Shown here: positions 9,153 through 16,968 of the stretch, in pieces
How positions within the stretch are numbered: the first letter of the stretch is position 1
Layout: each line of letters begins with the position of its first letter
Program-made: the position numbers and the translations under genes
Notes under the pieces: model-generated
The model's database searches: none
What the model was told of the DNA's origin: nothing
What the model saw: the letters and a program-made list of their open reading frames with translations, nothing else
Assembly: GCA_028288305.1 (NCBI GenBank)
Contig: JAQBOA010000077.1
Span: 1-47,306, forward strand
DNA length: 47,306 nt
Reading direction: 5' to 3'
DNA from: Mucilaginibacter sp.
GTDB lineage: Bacteria; Bacteroidota; Bacteroidia; Sphingobacteriales; Sphingobacteriaceae

Positions 9153-10199
9153 ATGAGGAGAAAGATTTTGTTCATTACTGGTTCTATAAATCAAACTTCC
9201 CAGATGCACGAGATTTCAAAGCATCTACAGCGATACGATTGCTGGTTTAGTCAACTATTCCCTGATACAGCCTTACTTAAGGCAATAATAAAACATACAC
9301 CCTTAGCTGATGGAACTGTATTGGCACCCCATTTTAGAATTAAATCTGAATGTTACCTTAGGCAGCATGGACTTAAAATTGATTATGAAGGCAATAAAAA
9401 CGAATACGACCTTGTAGTATATTGTACCGATATGGTGGTGGCGGATAAGTTTAAGCAAACTAAAACTATTTGGGTTCAGGAAGGGATGACGGATAAACGC
9501 ACTTTTTTAACAGACATAGTAAAAGCCCTGGGCTTGCCTTCATATTTTAGCGGTGATACATCATTAAACGGGTCTTCAAATATTTGTGACATTTATTGTG
9601 TAGCCTCAGAAGGGTATAAAAATTACTTTGCCAAATATGGAACAGATCCAGCAAAGCTAATAGTTACCGGTATTCCAAATTATGATAATCAGCGCGAATT
9701 TATGGATAATGATTTCCCATATCATAATTATGTGATGGTGGCAACAACGGATATGCGCGAAACTTACAGGCTTGAAAACCGGCCTGCTTTTATTAAAAAG
9801 GCTGTAAAAATAGCAAATGGCCGTCAAATGCTGTTTAAACTCCATCCTAACGAAAGGATTGACCGGGCGGAAGCAGAAATTCGTAAATATGCCCCTGTTG
9901 GCAGCCTAATATATAGTTGTGGCAATACCAATCATATGATAGCCAATTGCAGTGAACTTATAACACAATATTCTACAGTAGTATACACCGGCATTGCTTT
10001 AGGTAAAAAAGTACATTCGTATTTTAATTTAGAAGAGCTAAAAAAGCTGGCACCAATACAAAATGGTGGTGTTTCTGCAAAAAATATTGCACAAATATGC
10101 AACAGCTATATTAATTTTGCAGGAAAAAAGGAAGACTTTTTAAGTCAATTTACTTTTCAGCCAGAGGTTATGCATTATCCTGAAGTGCAATATGCCTAA
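9153..10199 (+). CDS. GT-B-like glycosyltransferase candidate
   Basis: A 348-residue soluble protein with no signal peptide. The start (RKILFITGSINQTSQMHEIS) looks like a GT-B N-terminal Rossmann half. The second half has KLIVTGIPNYDN, then MLFKLHPNER and ELITQYSTVVYTGIALGK, resembling the donor-binding half of CDP-glycerol transferases, polysialyl-type transferases and UDP-GlcNAc 2-epimerases. It opens the operon, 24 bp before the cytidylyltransferase gene, so it may transfer the CMP-sugar made by the cluster (inference). A role as an epimerase is possible but less likely given the weak N-terminal match. I do not recognise the exact family. Confidence 0.55.
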   Translation: MRRKILFITGSINQTSQMHEISKHLQRYDCWFSQLFPDTALLKAIIKHTPLADGTVLAPHFRIKSECYLRQHGLKIDYEGNKNEYDLVVYCTDMVVADKFKQTKTIWVQEGMTDKRTFLTDIVKALGLPSYFSGDTSLNGSSNICDIYCVASEGYKNYFAKYGTDPAKLIVTGIPNYDNQREFMDNDFPYHNYVMVATTDMRETYRLENRPAFIKKAVKIANGRQMLFKLHPNERIDRAEAEIRKYAPVGSLIYSCGNTNHMIANCSELITQYSTVVYTGIALGKKVHSYFNLEELKKLAPIQNGGVSAKNIAQICNSYINFAGKKEDFLSQFTFQPEVMHYPEVQYA

Positions 10200-10223
10200 C
10201 CAGGTGAAAGTATAAACATATTT

Positions 10224-11033
10224 ATGGCAGAAAATGCAGTAATAGTTGTCCAGGCCAGAATGTCATCCAGCCGTTTGCCTGGAAAGGTGATGTTACCTAT
10301 TTTAGGGAAAAGCCTTTTAGCCCGTATGATAGAACGGCTGCAGATGATAACCCATAAGGCTCAAATAGTAATCGCTACCTCGGAAGACAAAACTGACGAT
10401 GTTATAGAGCAGGAAGCATCAAAAATTAATATTACCTGCTATCGTGGAAACCTGAATAATCTGCTCGACAGGCATTACCAGGCAGCCAAACAACTCGGTG
10501 CTAAGGTTGTGCTCAAAATTCCTTCCGATTGTCCCCTTATTGATCCACGTATTATAGATAAAGTTCTTGATTGTTATTTTGATGATCCTGCCCGTCATGA
10601 TTATGTAAGTAATTTACATCCGGCTACTTTTCCGGATGGAAATGACGTGGAAATAATGACTATGGATTGTTTGGAAAGAACATGGAAAGAGGCATCAAGG
10701 CCATTAGAGTTGGAGCATTCTACACCTTATATATGGGAAAACCCGGAAAAATTCAGGATAGGAAATGTAACATGGGAAACCGGTAAGGATTATTCCATGT
10801 CGCACCGTTTTACTATAGATTATGAAGCGGATTACTTATTTATTAAACGCGTATACGAAGAGCTTTACCCGATAAAAAAGGATTTTTCCTGCGAAGATAT
10901 TTTAAATCTTCTCGAAAAAAAGCCTGAAATATATCATATTAATGCAAAATATGTGGGTGTTAACTGGTACCGCAACCATCTGGATGAGTTGAAAACTATT
11001 TCTTCGGAACAAACAAAAGTGACTTTTGGCTAA
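10224..11033 (+). CDS. SpsF-type cytidylyltransferase
   Basis: A 269-residue nucleotidyltransferase of the SpsF/acylneuraminate cytidylyltransferase group. The N-terminal signature VVQARMSSSRLPGKVM (8-23) is the CTP-binding loop of this group, and KIPSDCPLIDP supplies the acidic metal-binding residue. The family activates 2-keto-3-deoxy sugar acids, or acts in spore-coat and surface polysaccharide synthesis. Here it sits 24 bp after a glycosyltransferase-like gene and 49 bp before a transketolase pair. Together with the NeuB-type synthase downstream it suggests formation of a CMP-ulosonate. The exact acid is unknown. Confidence 0.8.
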   Translation: MAENAVIVVQARMSSSRLPGKVMLPILGKSLLARMIERLQMITHKAQIVIATSEDKTDDVIEQEASKINITCYRGNLNNLLDRHYQAAKQLGAKVVLKIPSDCPLIDPRIIDKVLDCYFDDPARHDYVSNLHPATFPDGNDVEIMTMDCLERTWKEASRPLELEHSTPYIWENPEKFRIGNVTWETGKDYSMSHRFTIDYEADYLFIKRVYEELYPIKKDFSCEDILNLLEKKPEIYHINAKYVGVNWYRNHLDELKTISSEQTKVTFG

Positions 11034-11040
11034 CAAAACA

Positions 11041-11048
11041 TACCTTTG
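11041..11048 (+). promoter_or_regulatory. Possible -7 box (TACCTTTG) before transketolase genes
   Basis: TACCTTTG fits the Bacteroidota -7 consensus TAnnTTTG and lies 35 bp before the transketolase start. A -33 TTTG at a proper distance is not clear; TTTTG occurs too close upstream. It may give an internal promoter in the operon, or be chance. Confidence 0.3.
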
Positions 11049-11082
11049 CGGTATCTAACTTTAAATTTTTATTTATACATAA

Positions 11083-11946
11083 ATGCAAAGTGTAATAACA
11101 CAGTTCCAGAAGCACGAAGCAATCGCTTTAAAGGTGAGGGAACATATCATAAAAATGTCAACCGATGGCGGGTGTTTTGTAGGCGCATCGCTATCCGCTG
11201 CCGACCTCATTGTTTACCTTTATTCAGAATTTCTGAACATTAATAAGGATAATCTGGATAACCCTGACCGTGATTATTTATTCTTATCAAAAGGTCACGA
11301 CGTGCCTGCTCTTTACGGCACTTTTGCGGAGTTAGGATTATTGGAAAAAGAACGCTTAAAAAATCACCTATCAACTGAAGATCACATCTATTGGCATCCA
11401 AATACGCACATACCAGGCATCGAATTTCATTCAGGTTCGCTTGGCCATTTGCCTTCGGTAGCTATTGGTGTAGCGATGGATATCAAAATACGTGGTGGCA
11501 AAAACAAAGTGATTTGTATAATGGGCGATGGCGAATTAAACGAAGGCACCTGCTGGGAAGCCGTATTGGTAGCCAACGCCTATAAATTAGATAATCTGAT
11601 TTTTGTGATAGATCGCAATCACTTCCAGGCAAATATGGCTACGGAAGATTTAATTCCATTGGAGCCTTTACATGATAAGTTTACAGCATTTGGAGCTGCC
11701 GTAAAACGGATAGATGGTCACAGTTTTGAAGCTTTACATGAAGCATTTTCTGCTTACCCTTTCCAAACCGGCAAACTGAATGTGGTAATTGCCGATACCG
11801 TCCGCGGAAAAGGATTACCCAGCATTGAACGCCGTGCCGACAGGTGGTTTTGCAATTTCAACGCCGAAGAGGTTGAAGACCTTTTAAAAGAATTGCACGG
11901 TGAGAAAATAACACAATTAACATCAGAAACTTTAGTGGTAAGATAA
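11083..11946 (+). CDS. Transketolase-like, N-terminal (TPP-binding) subunit
   Basis: A 287-residue protein equal to the N-terminal third to half of transketolase. It has SKGHDVPALYG (69-79), SGSLGHLPSVAIG (117-129) and the thiamine diphosphate motif from G148-D149-G150 to N179 (GDGELNEG ... FVIDRN). The C-terminal partner is encoded 1 bp downstream, so the two chains are probably made together and form one split enzyme. Such split transketolases occur in sugar and antibiotic clusters as well as in archaea. In this operon the likely job is moving a two-carbon ketol unit to an aldose phosphate to build an unusual carbon skeleton (inference), rather than a housekeeping pentose phosphate role. 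Confidence 0.88.
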   Translation: MQSVITQFQKHEAIALKVREHIIKMSTDGGCFVGASLSAADLIVYLYSEFLNINKDNLDNPDRDYLFLSKGHDVPALYGTFAELGLLEKERLKNHLSTEDHIYWHPNTHIPGIEFHSGSLGHLPSVAIGVAMDIKIRGGKNKVICIMGDGELNEGTCWEAVLVANAYKLDNLIFVIDRNHFQANMATEDLIPLEPLHDKFTAFGAAVKRIDGHSFEALHEAFSAYPFQTGKLNVVIADTVRGKGLPSIERRADRWFCNFNAEEVEDLLKELHGEKITQLTSETLVVR

Positions 11947-11947
11947 T

Positions 11948-12886
11948 ATGTCATACGAAGAATTACTTACACAGACTGCTTTGTCCGACGAACGTTTTAT
12001 CGTAATGACGGCAGAAAACCGTGCGCTTGTCCGCAATATTCCAGGCAAATTAGGAAACCGGTTTATTGATACAGGTATTACCGAACAAACCATGATTGGT
12101 GCAGCAGCAGGTCTTGCCTTGCGTGGCCGGATACCGGTAGTTCATGCCTTAGCTTCTTTTTTAACTATGCGGGCGTTTGAATTTGTTCGTACCGATGCAG
12201 GTATCCCAAATTTACCTGTAAAATTAAGCAGCTTTATTCCTGGTTTTTTATCAGATGGCAATGGCCCAACACACCAGGCAGTAGAAGATATATCTTTAAT
12301 GCGCGGTATTCCAAACATGACAGTATTTGCCCCAGCAGATGAGCAGGACCTGGTAGAAATGCTTCCGCAGATATGGAACTGTCCAAACCCGTCATACGTG
12401 CGTATCAACACACGCAAAACTGATCACCAGCACACTCCGTTTGAGTGGGGAAAAGCTGAAATAATTTCTAAAGGTGAAGATGTTACCATTTTAACTTATG
12501 GATTATTGTTTGAGCAAGCCTTTATAGCTATAGAAATTCTAAAAAATGAAGGTTTATCTGTCGGGCTTATTAATATGCGAAGCTTAAAACCGGTTGATGA
12601 ACAAGCTATATTACACGCTACCCAAACCAGCAGCTTAACGGTAACGCTCGAAGACCATTTCCTTACAGGAGGTTTATATAGTATAGTGGCCGAAGTGTTA
12701 TTAAAAAATGAAGTAACTGCAAGAGTTTTGCCTTTTGCATTAACTGAAAAATGGTTTAAGCCTTCGTTATTACCCAATGTATTAGAACATGAGGGCTTTA
12801 CCGGCAAGCAGATAGCCGAAAAAATATTAGGTTATAAAACCCGTTCGGTTCAGCCCGAAATTTCAATCCCTCAATTTTCTGAATAA
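11948..12886 (+). CDS. Transketolase-like, C-terminal (pyrimidine/C) subunit
   Basis: A 312-residue partner of the preceding gene. FIDTGITEQTMIGAAAGLAL (39-58) holds the conserved glutamate (E46) that activates the cofactor aminopyrimidine, and PSYVRINTRK and the C-terminal domain (GEDVTILTYGLLFEQAFIA) match the transketolase C-terminal half. The ATG begins 1 base after the stop of the N subunit, indicating coupled translation. With the N subunit it forms a complete active site across the dimer interface. No other pentose phosphate gene is present in the window. Confidence 0.88.
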   Translation: MSYEELLTQTALSDERFIVMTAENRALVRNIPGKLGNRFIDTGITEQTMIGAAAGLALRGRIPVVHALASFLTMRAFEFVRTDAGIPNLPVKLSSFIPGFLSDGNGPTHQAVEDISLMRGIPNMTVFAPADEQDLVEMLPQIWNCPNPSYVRINTRKTDHQHTPFEWGKAEIISKGEDVTILTYGLLFEQAFIAIEILKNEGLSVGLINMRSLKPVDEQAILHATQTSSLTVTLEDHFLTGGLYSIVAEVLLKNEVTARVLPFALTEKWFKPSLLPNVLEHEGFTGKQIAEKILGYKTRSVQPEISIPQFSE

Positions 12887-12902
12887 TTAAAAAGAATACG
12901 AT

Positions 12903-14240
12903 ATGCCAAATTCTACAAAATTTAATACTGATTACCCTAAAATAACCAAGTCTGATGAGTTATATGTGCGTGCGTTAAAAGTTCAGAAACCAGTAACACA
13001 AACTCTTGCAAAAGGACCAGGACAATTCACTAAAGGCATCGCACCAAAATATATACAAAGAGGCAAAGGCTCACATGTTTGGGATGTGGATGGTAACGAG
13101 TATATTGATTTCAATTCCGCTATTGGCCCTATTTCTTTAGGCTACGCCTATCCGGTTGTTGACGAGGCTATAACAAAACAATTAAAAGACGGCATCACTT
13201 TTTCTCTGATGCACCCTCTGGAAGTGGAGCTTTGCGAGTTGATACAACAGGTAATCCCAAATGCTGAAGCAGTAAAAATCTCAAAAACAGGAGCTGATGT
13301 TTGCTCTGCCGCAGTTCGCGTTGCACGTGCTTTTACTGGTCGCGAAAAAATATTCTGCTGCGGATATCATGGCTGGCACGATTGGTATATAGGTATTACC
13401 AGCCGTAATGCTGGCATACCTGAAGCTATTCAAAACATGACTTATACTTTTGAGTATAACGATATTGATGCCATTAAAGCTGCTCTTGATGAAACAGTAG
13501 CAGCCTTAATATTGGAGCCATTCATTTTCGAAGCACCAAAACCGAGTTTTCTGAAAGAACTGGCTGAGGTATGTAAAGCCAATGGTACACTGTTGATCTT
13601 TGATGAAATGTGGACAGGCTTCAGGATTGCAATAGGCGGCGCCCAGGAATATTTTAATGTTAAGCCCGATTTAGCTGTTTATTCGAAAGCATGTGCCAAC
13701 GGTATGCCAATAGCCCTGCTCACAGGCCGTGCAGATGTAATGGAACTATTTAATTCGCAGGTATTCAGTTATACTACTTTTGGCGGTGAGGCATTGTCGC
13801 TGGCAGCTTGTATTGCAACCATAAATGAATTACGTGATAAAAATGTACCCAAATATCTTGATGAAAAAGGTGCATTAATTAAGGATGGCTATAACCAGAT
13901 AGCAATTGAAACAGGTATGGATGTTTATACCCGTTGTATAGGCTATAACTGCCGTTCAATGGTAACATTTACCCCCGAAGCTGGTAACGGCCTCGAAGTT
14001 AAAACATTGATGCAGCAGGAAATGATAAAACGCGGTGTTCTTTGGGCTGGCTTTCATAATATGTGTTACAGCCACAGTGAAGAGGATATTGCTTATACAC
14101 TTTCAGCGTACCGCGATGTTATGCCAATTATGAAAGAGGCTATACTTAGCGGAAACGTTAAAAAATATTTAAAAGGCGAGGTTCTTGAGGCTGTTTTCCG
14201 TAAGGTGAGCAATTATAATATTAAACCTAAAACGGCGTAA
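12903..14240 (+). CDS. Class III aminotransferase, GSA-aminomutase-like
   Basis: A 445-residue PLP enzyme of fold type I, class III. The cofactor-binding aspartate is D234 in LLIFDEMWTGFR and the Schiff-base lysine is K262 in VYSKACANGMP. GxxDxxxAAxRxARA near 130-143 and GYHGWHDWY (154-162) are typical of glutamate-1-semialdehyde 2,1-aminomutase and its relatives. It is unlikely to be HemL for tetrapyrroles because the lysine context differs (HemL has K-x-I-G-G-G) and the context is a sugar operon. It probably aminates a keto sugar, or moves an amino group between neighbouring carbons. It lies 16 bp after the transketolase C subunit and before an SDR whose start is inside a hairpin. Confidence 0.85.
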   Translation: MPNSTKFNTDYPKITKSDELYVRALKVQKPVTQTLAKGPGQFTKGIAPKYIQRGKGSHVWDVDGNEYIDFNSAIGPISLGYAYPVVDEAITKQLKDGITFSLMHPLEVELCELIQQVIPNAEAVKISKTGADVCSAAVRVARAFTGREKIFCCGYHGWHDWYIGITSRNAGIPEAIQNMTYTFEYNDIDAIKAALDETVAALILEPFIFEAPKPSFLKELAEVCKANGTLLIFDEMWTGFRIAIGGAQEYFNVKPDLAVYSKACANGMPIALLTGRADVMELFNSQVFSYTTFGGEALSLAACIATINELRDKNVPKYLDEKGALIKDGYNQIAIETGMDVYTRCIGYNCRSMVTFTPEAGNGLEVKTLMQQEMIKRGVLWAGFHNMCYSHSEEDIAYTLSAYRDVMPIMKEAILSGNVKKYLKGEVLEAVFRKVSNYNIKPKTA

Positions 14241-14250
14241 ATGGTCATTA

Positions 14251-14343
14251 AGTCATTGGTCATTAGTCATTGAATAGTTTGATAAATTGTACAATGTCTT
14301 ATAACCAGTGACTCAATGACTCAATGACTAATGACCAATGACT
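14251..14343. repeat. Inverted repeat covering the next start codon
   Basis: The arms 14251-14273 and 14321-14343 are perfect reverse complements over 23 bases, with extra partial repeats of TGACTCAATGAC inside. The right arm contains the ATG (14338-14340) of the following SDR and the place where its ribosome-binding site should be. Folded in RNA, it would hide the start. A polar or attenuating effect on the last genes of the cluster is possible. Confidence 0.8.
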
Positions 14344-15144
14344 AACATATTTTCATTAAAAAATAAAACTGCAATTGTTACCGGAGCTTTAGGCTTAATC
14401 GGTAAAAAACATTGTGAGGCATTGGCACAAGCCGGTGCAAATGTGGTGGTTGCCGATATGAATGAAGGTGAAGCGGAGACTTTCGCCAAAAGCCTGGGCG
14501 AAAATCATACAGGCTTAAAAATTGATGTAACCAGCGAAAGCTCATTAAAAACGGCTCGCGGAAAAATTTTAGCCCGTTATGGAACAATAGATGTACTGGT
14601 GAATAACGCAGCCATAAATGATATGTTTGAAAATCCAGGACTGGCAAAAGAGCTATCTGCTTTTGAGAATTACCCGCTTGATGCATTTAAAAAATCATTG
14701 GATGTAAATGTTACCGGCGTTTTCCTGGCATCACAGGTTTTTGGGACAGTAATGGCCGAACACGGCAGCGGCAGTATTATCAATATTGCATCTACATACG
14801 GTATGGTTGGCCCTGATCAATCCATCTATAGGGATGAGTGCGGCAAACAAACCTTTTTTAAATCAGCTGTTTACCCGGTAACCAAGGGAGCGGTTATTAA
14901 TTTTACACGCTTTTTGGCTGCATACTGGGGTAACAAGGGTGTAAGGGTTAATACACTTTCACCTGGCGGCGTGGAAAACAATCAAAACGAATTTTTTATA
15001 CAAAATTACTCAGCTAAAACTTTGCTAGGCCGCATGGCTCAGTCTTCGGATTACCAGGGCGCATTAGTATTTTTGGCGAGTGAAGCATCAGCTTATATGA
15101 CCGGCGCAAACCTGGTAGTTGACGGCGGATGGACGGCAATTTAA
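14338..15144 (+). CDS. SDR-family oxidoreductase of the ulosonate-type cluster
   Basis: A 268-residue classical SDR. The nucleotide motif is TGALGLIG (15-22), D40 ends strand 2 (NAD preference), NNAA is at 89-92, and the catalytic residues are S152, Y179 and K183. An insertion (GPDQSIYRDECGKQTFFKSA, about 157-176) lies between the catalytic Ser and Tyr, as in SDRs from surface-sugar loci. An SDR (PtmA) also occurs in the Campylobacter legionaminic acid locus, which is a precedent, not proof of the same reaction. It probably oxidises or reduces a hydroxyl/keto carbon before the synthase step. The ATG at 14338 is the only start that gives a normal N-terminus, and it is buried in an inverted repeat. 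Confidence 0.85.
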   Translation: MTNIFSLKNKTAIVTGALGLIGKKHCEALAQAGANVVVADMNEGEAETFAKSLGENHTGLKIDVTSESSLKTARGKILARYGTIDVLVNNAAINDMFENPGLAKELSAFENYPLDAFKKSLDVNVTGVFLASQVFGTVMAEHGSGSIINIASTYGMVGPDQSIYRDECGKQTFFKSAVYPVTKGAVINFTRFLAAYWGNKGVRVNTLSPGGVENNQNEFFIQNYSAKTLLGRMAQSSDYQGALVFLASEASAYMTGANLVVDGGWTAI

Positions 15145-15157
15145 TTTTTAACTAAAC

Positions 15158-16609
15158 ATGATGAAGAATATGTTAAACAAAAAACTAGCACAAATTAAAT
15201 TACTCCTTACAGATTGTGATGGAGTATTAACGGATGGCGGTGTTTATTATGGGGAAGCCGGAGAAGAATTAAAAAAATTCGATATCCGTGATGGCATGGG
15301 TGTGGAGCGCCTTCGAAACATTGCTGGTGTAACCACTGGTATTGTTACCGGTGAACTTTCTCCATCCGTAGTTAAACGCGCGGAAAAATTAAAAATTACC
15401 GAACTCCACTTAGGCGCTAAAGATAAGCCCGCAGTTGTAAAAGAAATAATAAGCCGGTTAAAGTTACAGCCAGAAGAAGTATTATTTATTGGTGATGATA
15501 CCAACGATTTGGCGGTAATGAAGCTTGTTGGTCTTTCTGCATGTCCGGCAAATGCAATATCTTTTGTGAAAGAAGTTGCCGATATTGTATGTGAGACCAA
15601 TGGCGGCGGCGGTTGTTTCAGGGAAATTGCTGAACTAATTATTTCGGCACACCAGGAAGGAAAAACAGTTCATCGTTCGTATGAAACTATCACCTTAAAC
15701 TCCGGAATTAAAATTGGCCCGGGTGAACCGTGTTATATTATTGCCGAAATTGGTATTAATCATAACGGTTCCCTTGAAACCGCTAAGAAATTAATTGATG
15801 AAGCTGTTGCTGCTAAAGCCTCTGCTGTTAAGTTTCAAAAAAGGACACCGGAAATCTGCGTACCAAAAGACCAGTGGGATATTATGCGCGATACACCATG
15901 GGGCCGTATATCTTATATCGACTATAAACGTAAAACAGAATTTGGTATAGCTGAATATGCTACCATTGATCAATATTGCAAAAAGTTGGGTATAGATTGG
16001 TTTGTATCAACCTGGGATGTTGAGGCGGTAGATTTTATGGAGCAATTTGATACCCCTATATATAAGCTGGCCTCTGCTTCTTTAACAGATTTTCCGCTTA
16101 TTAAAAGGATATTGTTAACCGGTAAACCATTAATGCTGTCTACCGGTATGTCAACCACCAAAGAAATTGAGGAGGCTGTAAACCTGGTGCATGCGTTTGA
16201 CCATAATTATCCCTTGTTTATTGCTCACTCTACATCTGCATACCCTTGCAAGCCTGAAGAACTCAATCTTAAAATGATACAAACACTTGGAAACAAATAT
16301 CCGGGAGTTCCTATTGGTTATTCAGGACATGAAACAGGTTTAGCTACTACAGTTGCAGCCGTATCACTTGGCGCAACTTTTGTTGAACGTCATTTTACGC
16401 TTGACCGCGCTATGTGGGGTTCCGATCATGCCGCATCGGTAGAGCCGCAAGGATTTCAACGACTTGTTCGCGATATTCGTGATGTAGAAACAGCAACCGG
16501 CGATGGAATTAAAAGGGTTTATGAATCTGAACTTGGCCCTATGAAACGTTTAAGGGTTAATATCAGCGAAGAATATAAAGAAGATAAAACAAAGAAGTCT
16601 AAAGTCTAA
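15158..16609 (+). CDS. KdsC-like phosphatase fused to NeuB-like synthase
   Basis: A 483-residue two-domain protein. Residues 1-165 are a HAD phosphatase like KdsC: D19 and D21 in LLLTDCDGVLTDGG, K88/K90 in GAKDK, and D113/D114 in IGDDTNDLAVM. Residues 186-455 are a NeuB-type TIM barrel: AEIGINHNG (196-204), KFQ (225-227), and the two metal-binding histidines H391 (GYSGHE) and H412 (ERHFTLDR). The NeuB half would condense phosphoenolpyruvate with an aldose (phosphate), and the HAD half would remove the phosphate, giving a free 2-keto-3-deoxy acid. The C-terminal SAF (antifreeze-like) domain of ordinary NeuB is absent; the chain ends soon after the barrel. The last residues (TKKSKV) are encoded by an intergenic repeat. 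Confidence 0.88.
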   Translation: MMKNMLNKKLAQIKLLLTDCDGVLTDGGVYYGEAGEELKKFDIRDGMGVERLRNIAGVTTGIVTGELSPSVVKRAEKLKITELHLGAKDKPAVVKEIISRLKLQPEEVLFIGDDTNDLAVMKLVGLSACPANAISFVKEVADIVCETNGGGGCFREIAELIISAHQEGKTVHRSYETITLNSGIKIGPGEPCYIIAEIGINHNGSLETAKKLIDEAVAAKASAVKFQKRTPEICVPKDQWDIMRDTPWGRISYIDYKRKTEFGIAEYATIDQYCKKLGIDWFVSTWDVEAVDFMEQFDTPIYKLASASLTDFPLIKRILLTGKPLMLSTGMSTTKEIEEAVNLVHAFDHNYPLFIAHSTSAYPCKPEELNLKMIQTLGNKYPGVPIGYSGHETGLATTVAAVSLGATFVERHFTLDRAMWGSDHAASVEPQGFQRLVRDIRDVETATGDGIKRVYESELGPMKRLRVNISEEYKEDKTKKSKV

Positions 16610-16690
16610 AGAATAAAGCCTATTGGTTTCAACCAGTTATATTACAGGAAAATGACTGCTTTGAACTTCGAGCTTAAGACTAAAGACTTA
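16595..16690. repeat. AGTCTAAAG inverted repeat overlapping the NeuB-fusion stop
   Basis: The left arm (16595-16611, AAGTCTAAAGTCTAAAG) runs through the last codons and the stop of the fusion gene. The right arm (16673-16690) is its near reverse complement. It is one of the dispersed AGTCT/AGACT repeats of this window and could act as a transcript-end hairpin. Confidence 0.6.
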
Positions 16691-16849
16691 AAAAATGAGT
16701 TATTTTAGAGATTAAAAATTTGTGGATTTCTGAAGGAGATGACAGATTAAAAACTTTGTCGTTGCGAGTGGTAAAATTAGAAAATTCTGAAGGAGAAATG
16801 ACAAAAGAGCGTTGTCATGCTGACACCCTTTTTGGGTTCAAATCAAACA

Positions 16850-16930
16850 GTCATGGTAGGAGCGAAGCAATAACGTCGTTTTGAATTACCACAGTGCATA
16901 GTTCGCGATTGCTTCGTACCTCGCAATGAC
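16850..16930. repeat. GTCATTGCGAGG-type REP element
   Basis: Arms 16850-16871 and 16908-16930 pair as imperfect inverted repeats, with the core CGAAGCAAT / ATTGCTTCG perfect (16863-16871, 16908-16916). The sequence reads GTCATTGCGAGGTACGAAGC on the minus strand, a repeat form I know from many Bacteroidota genomes. Weaker copies of pieces of it lie just upstream (about 16730-16830). It sits in the 359-bp gap before the hydroxylase gene, which has no other content I can identify besides AGTCT-type repeats. Confidence 0.65.
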
Positions 16931-16968
16931 AAGTATGGCTTTCGGCTTCAAACTTAAGACTTAAAAAA

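Noticed and set aside
12903..14240. HemL (glutamate-1-semialdehyde aminomutase) for tetrapyrrole synthesis
   Set aside because: The lysine context differs from HemL and the gene is locked in a sugar operon; no other heme gene is present.
14378..14686. 102-codon minus-strand frame inside the second SDR gene
   Set aside because: It lies fully inside a well-supported gene and its translation has no recognisable domain; it is a shadow frame.
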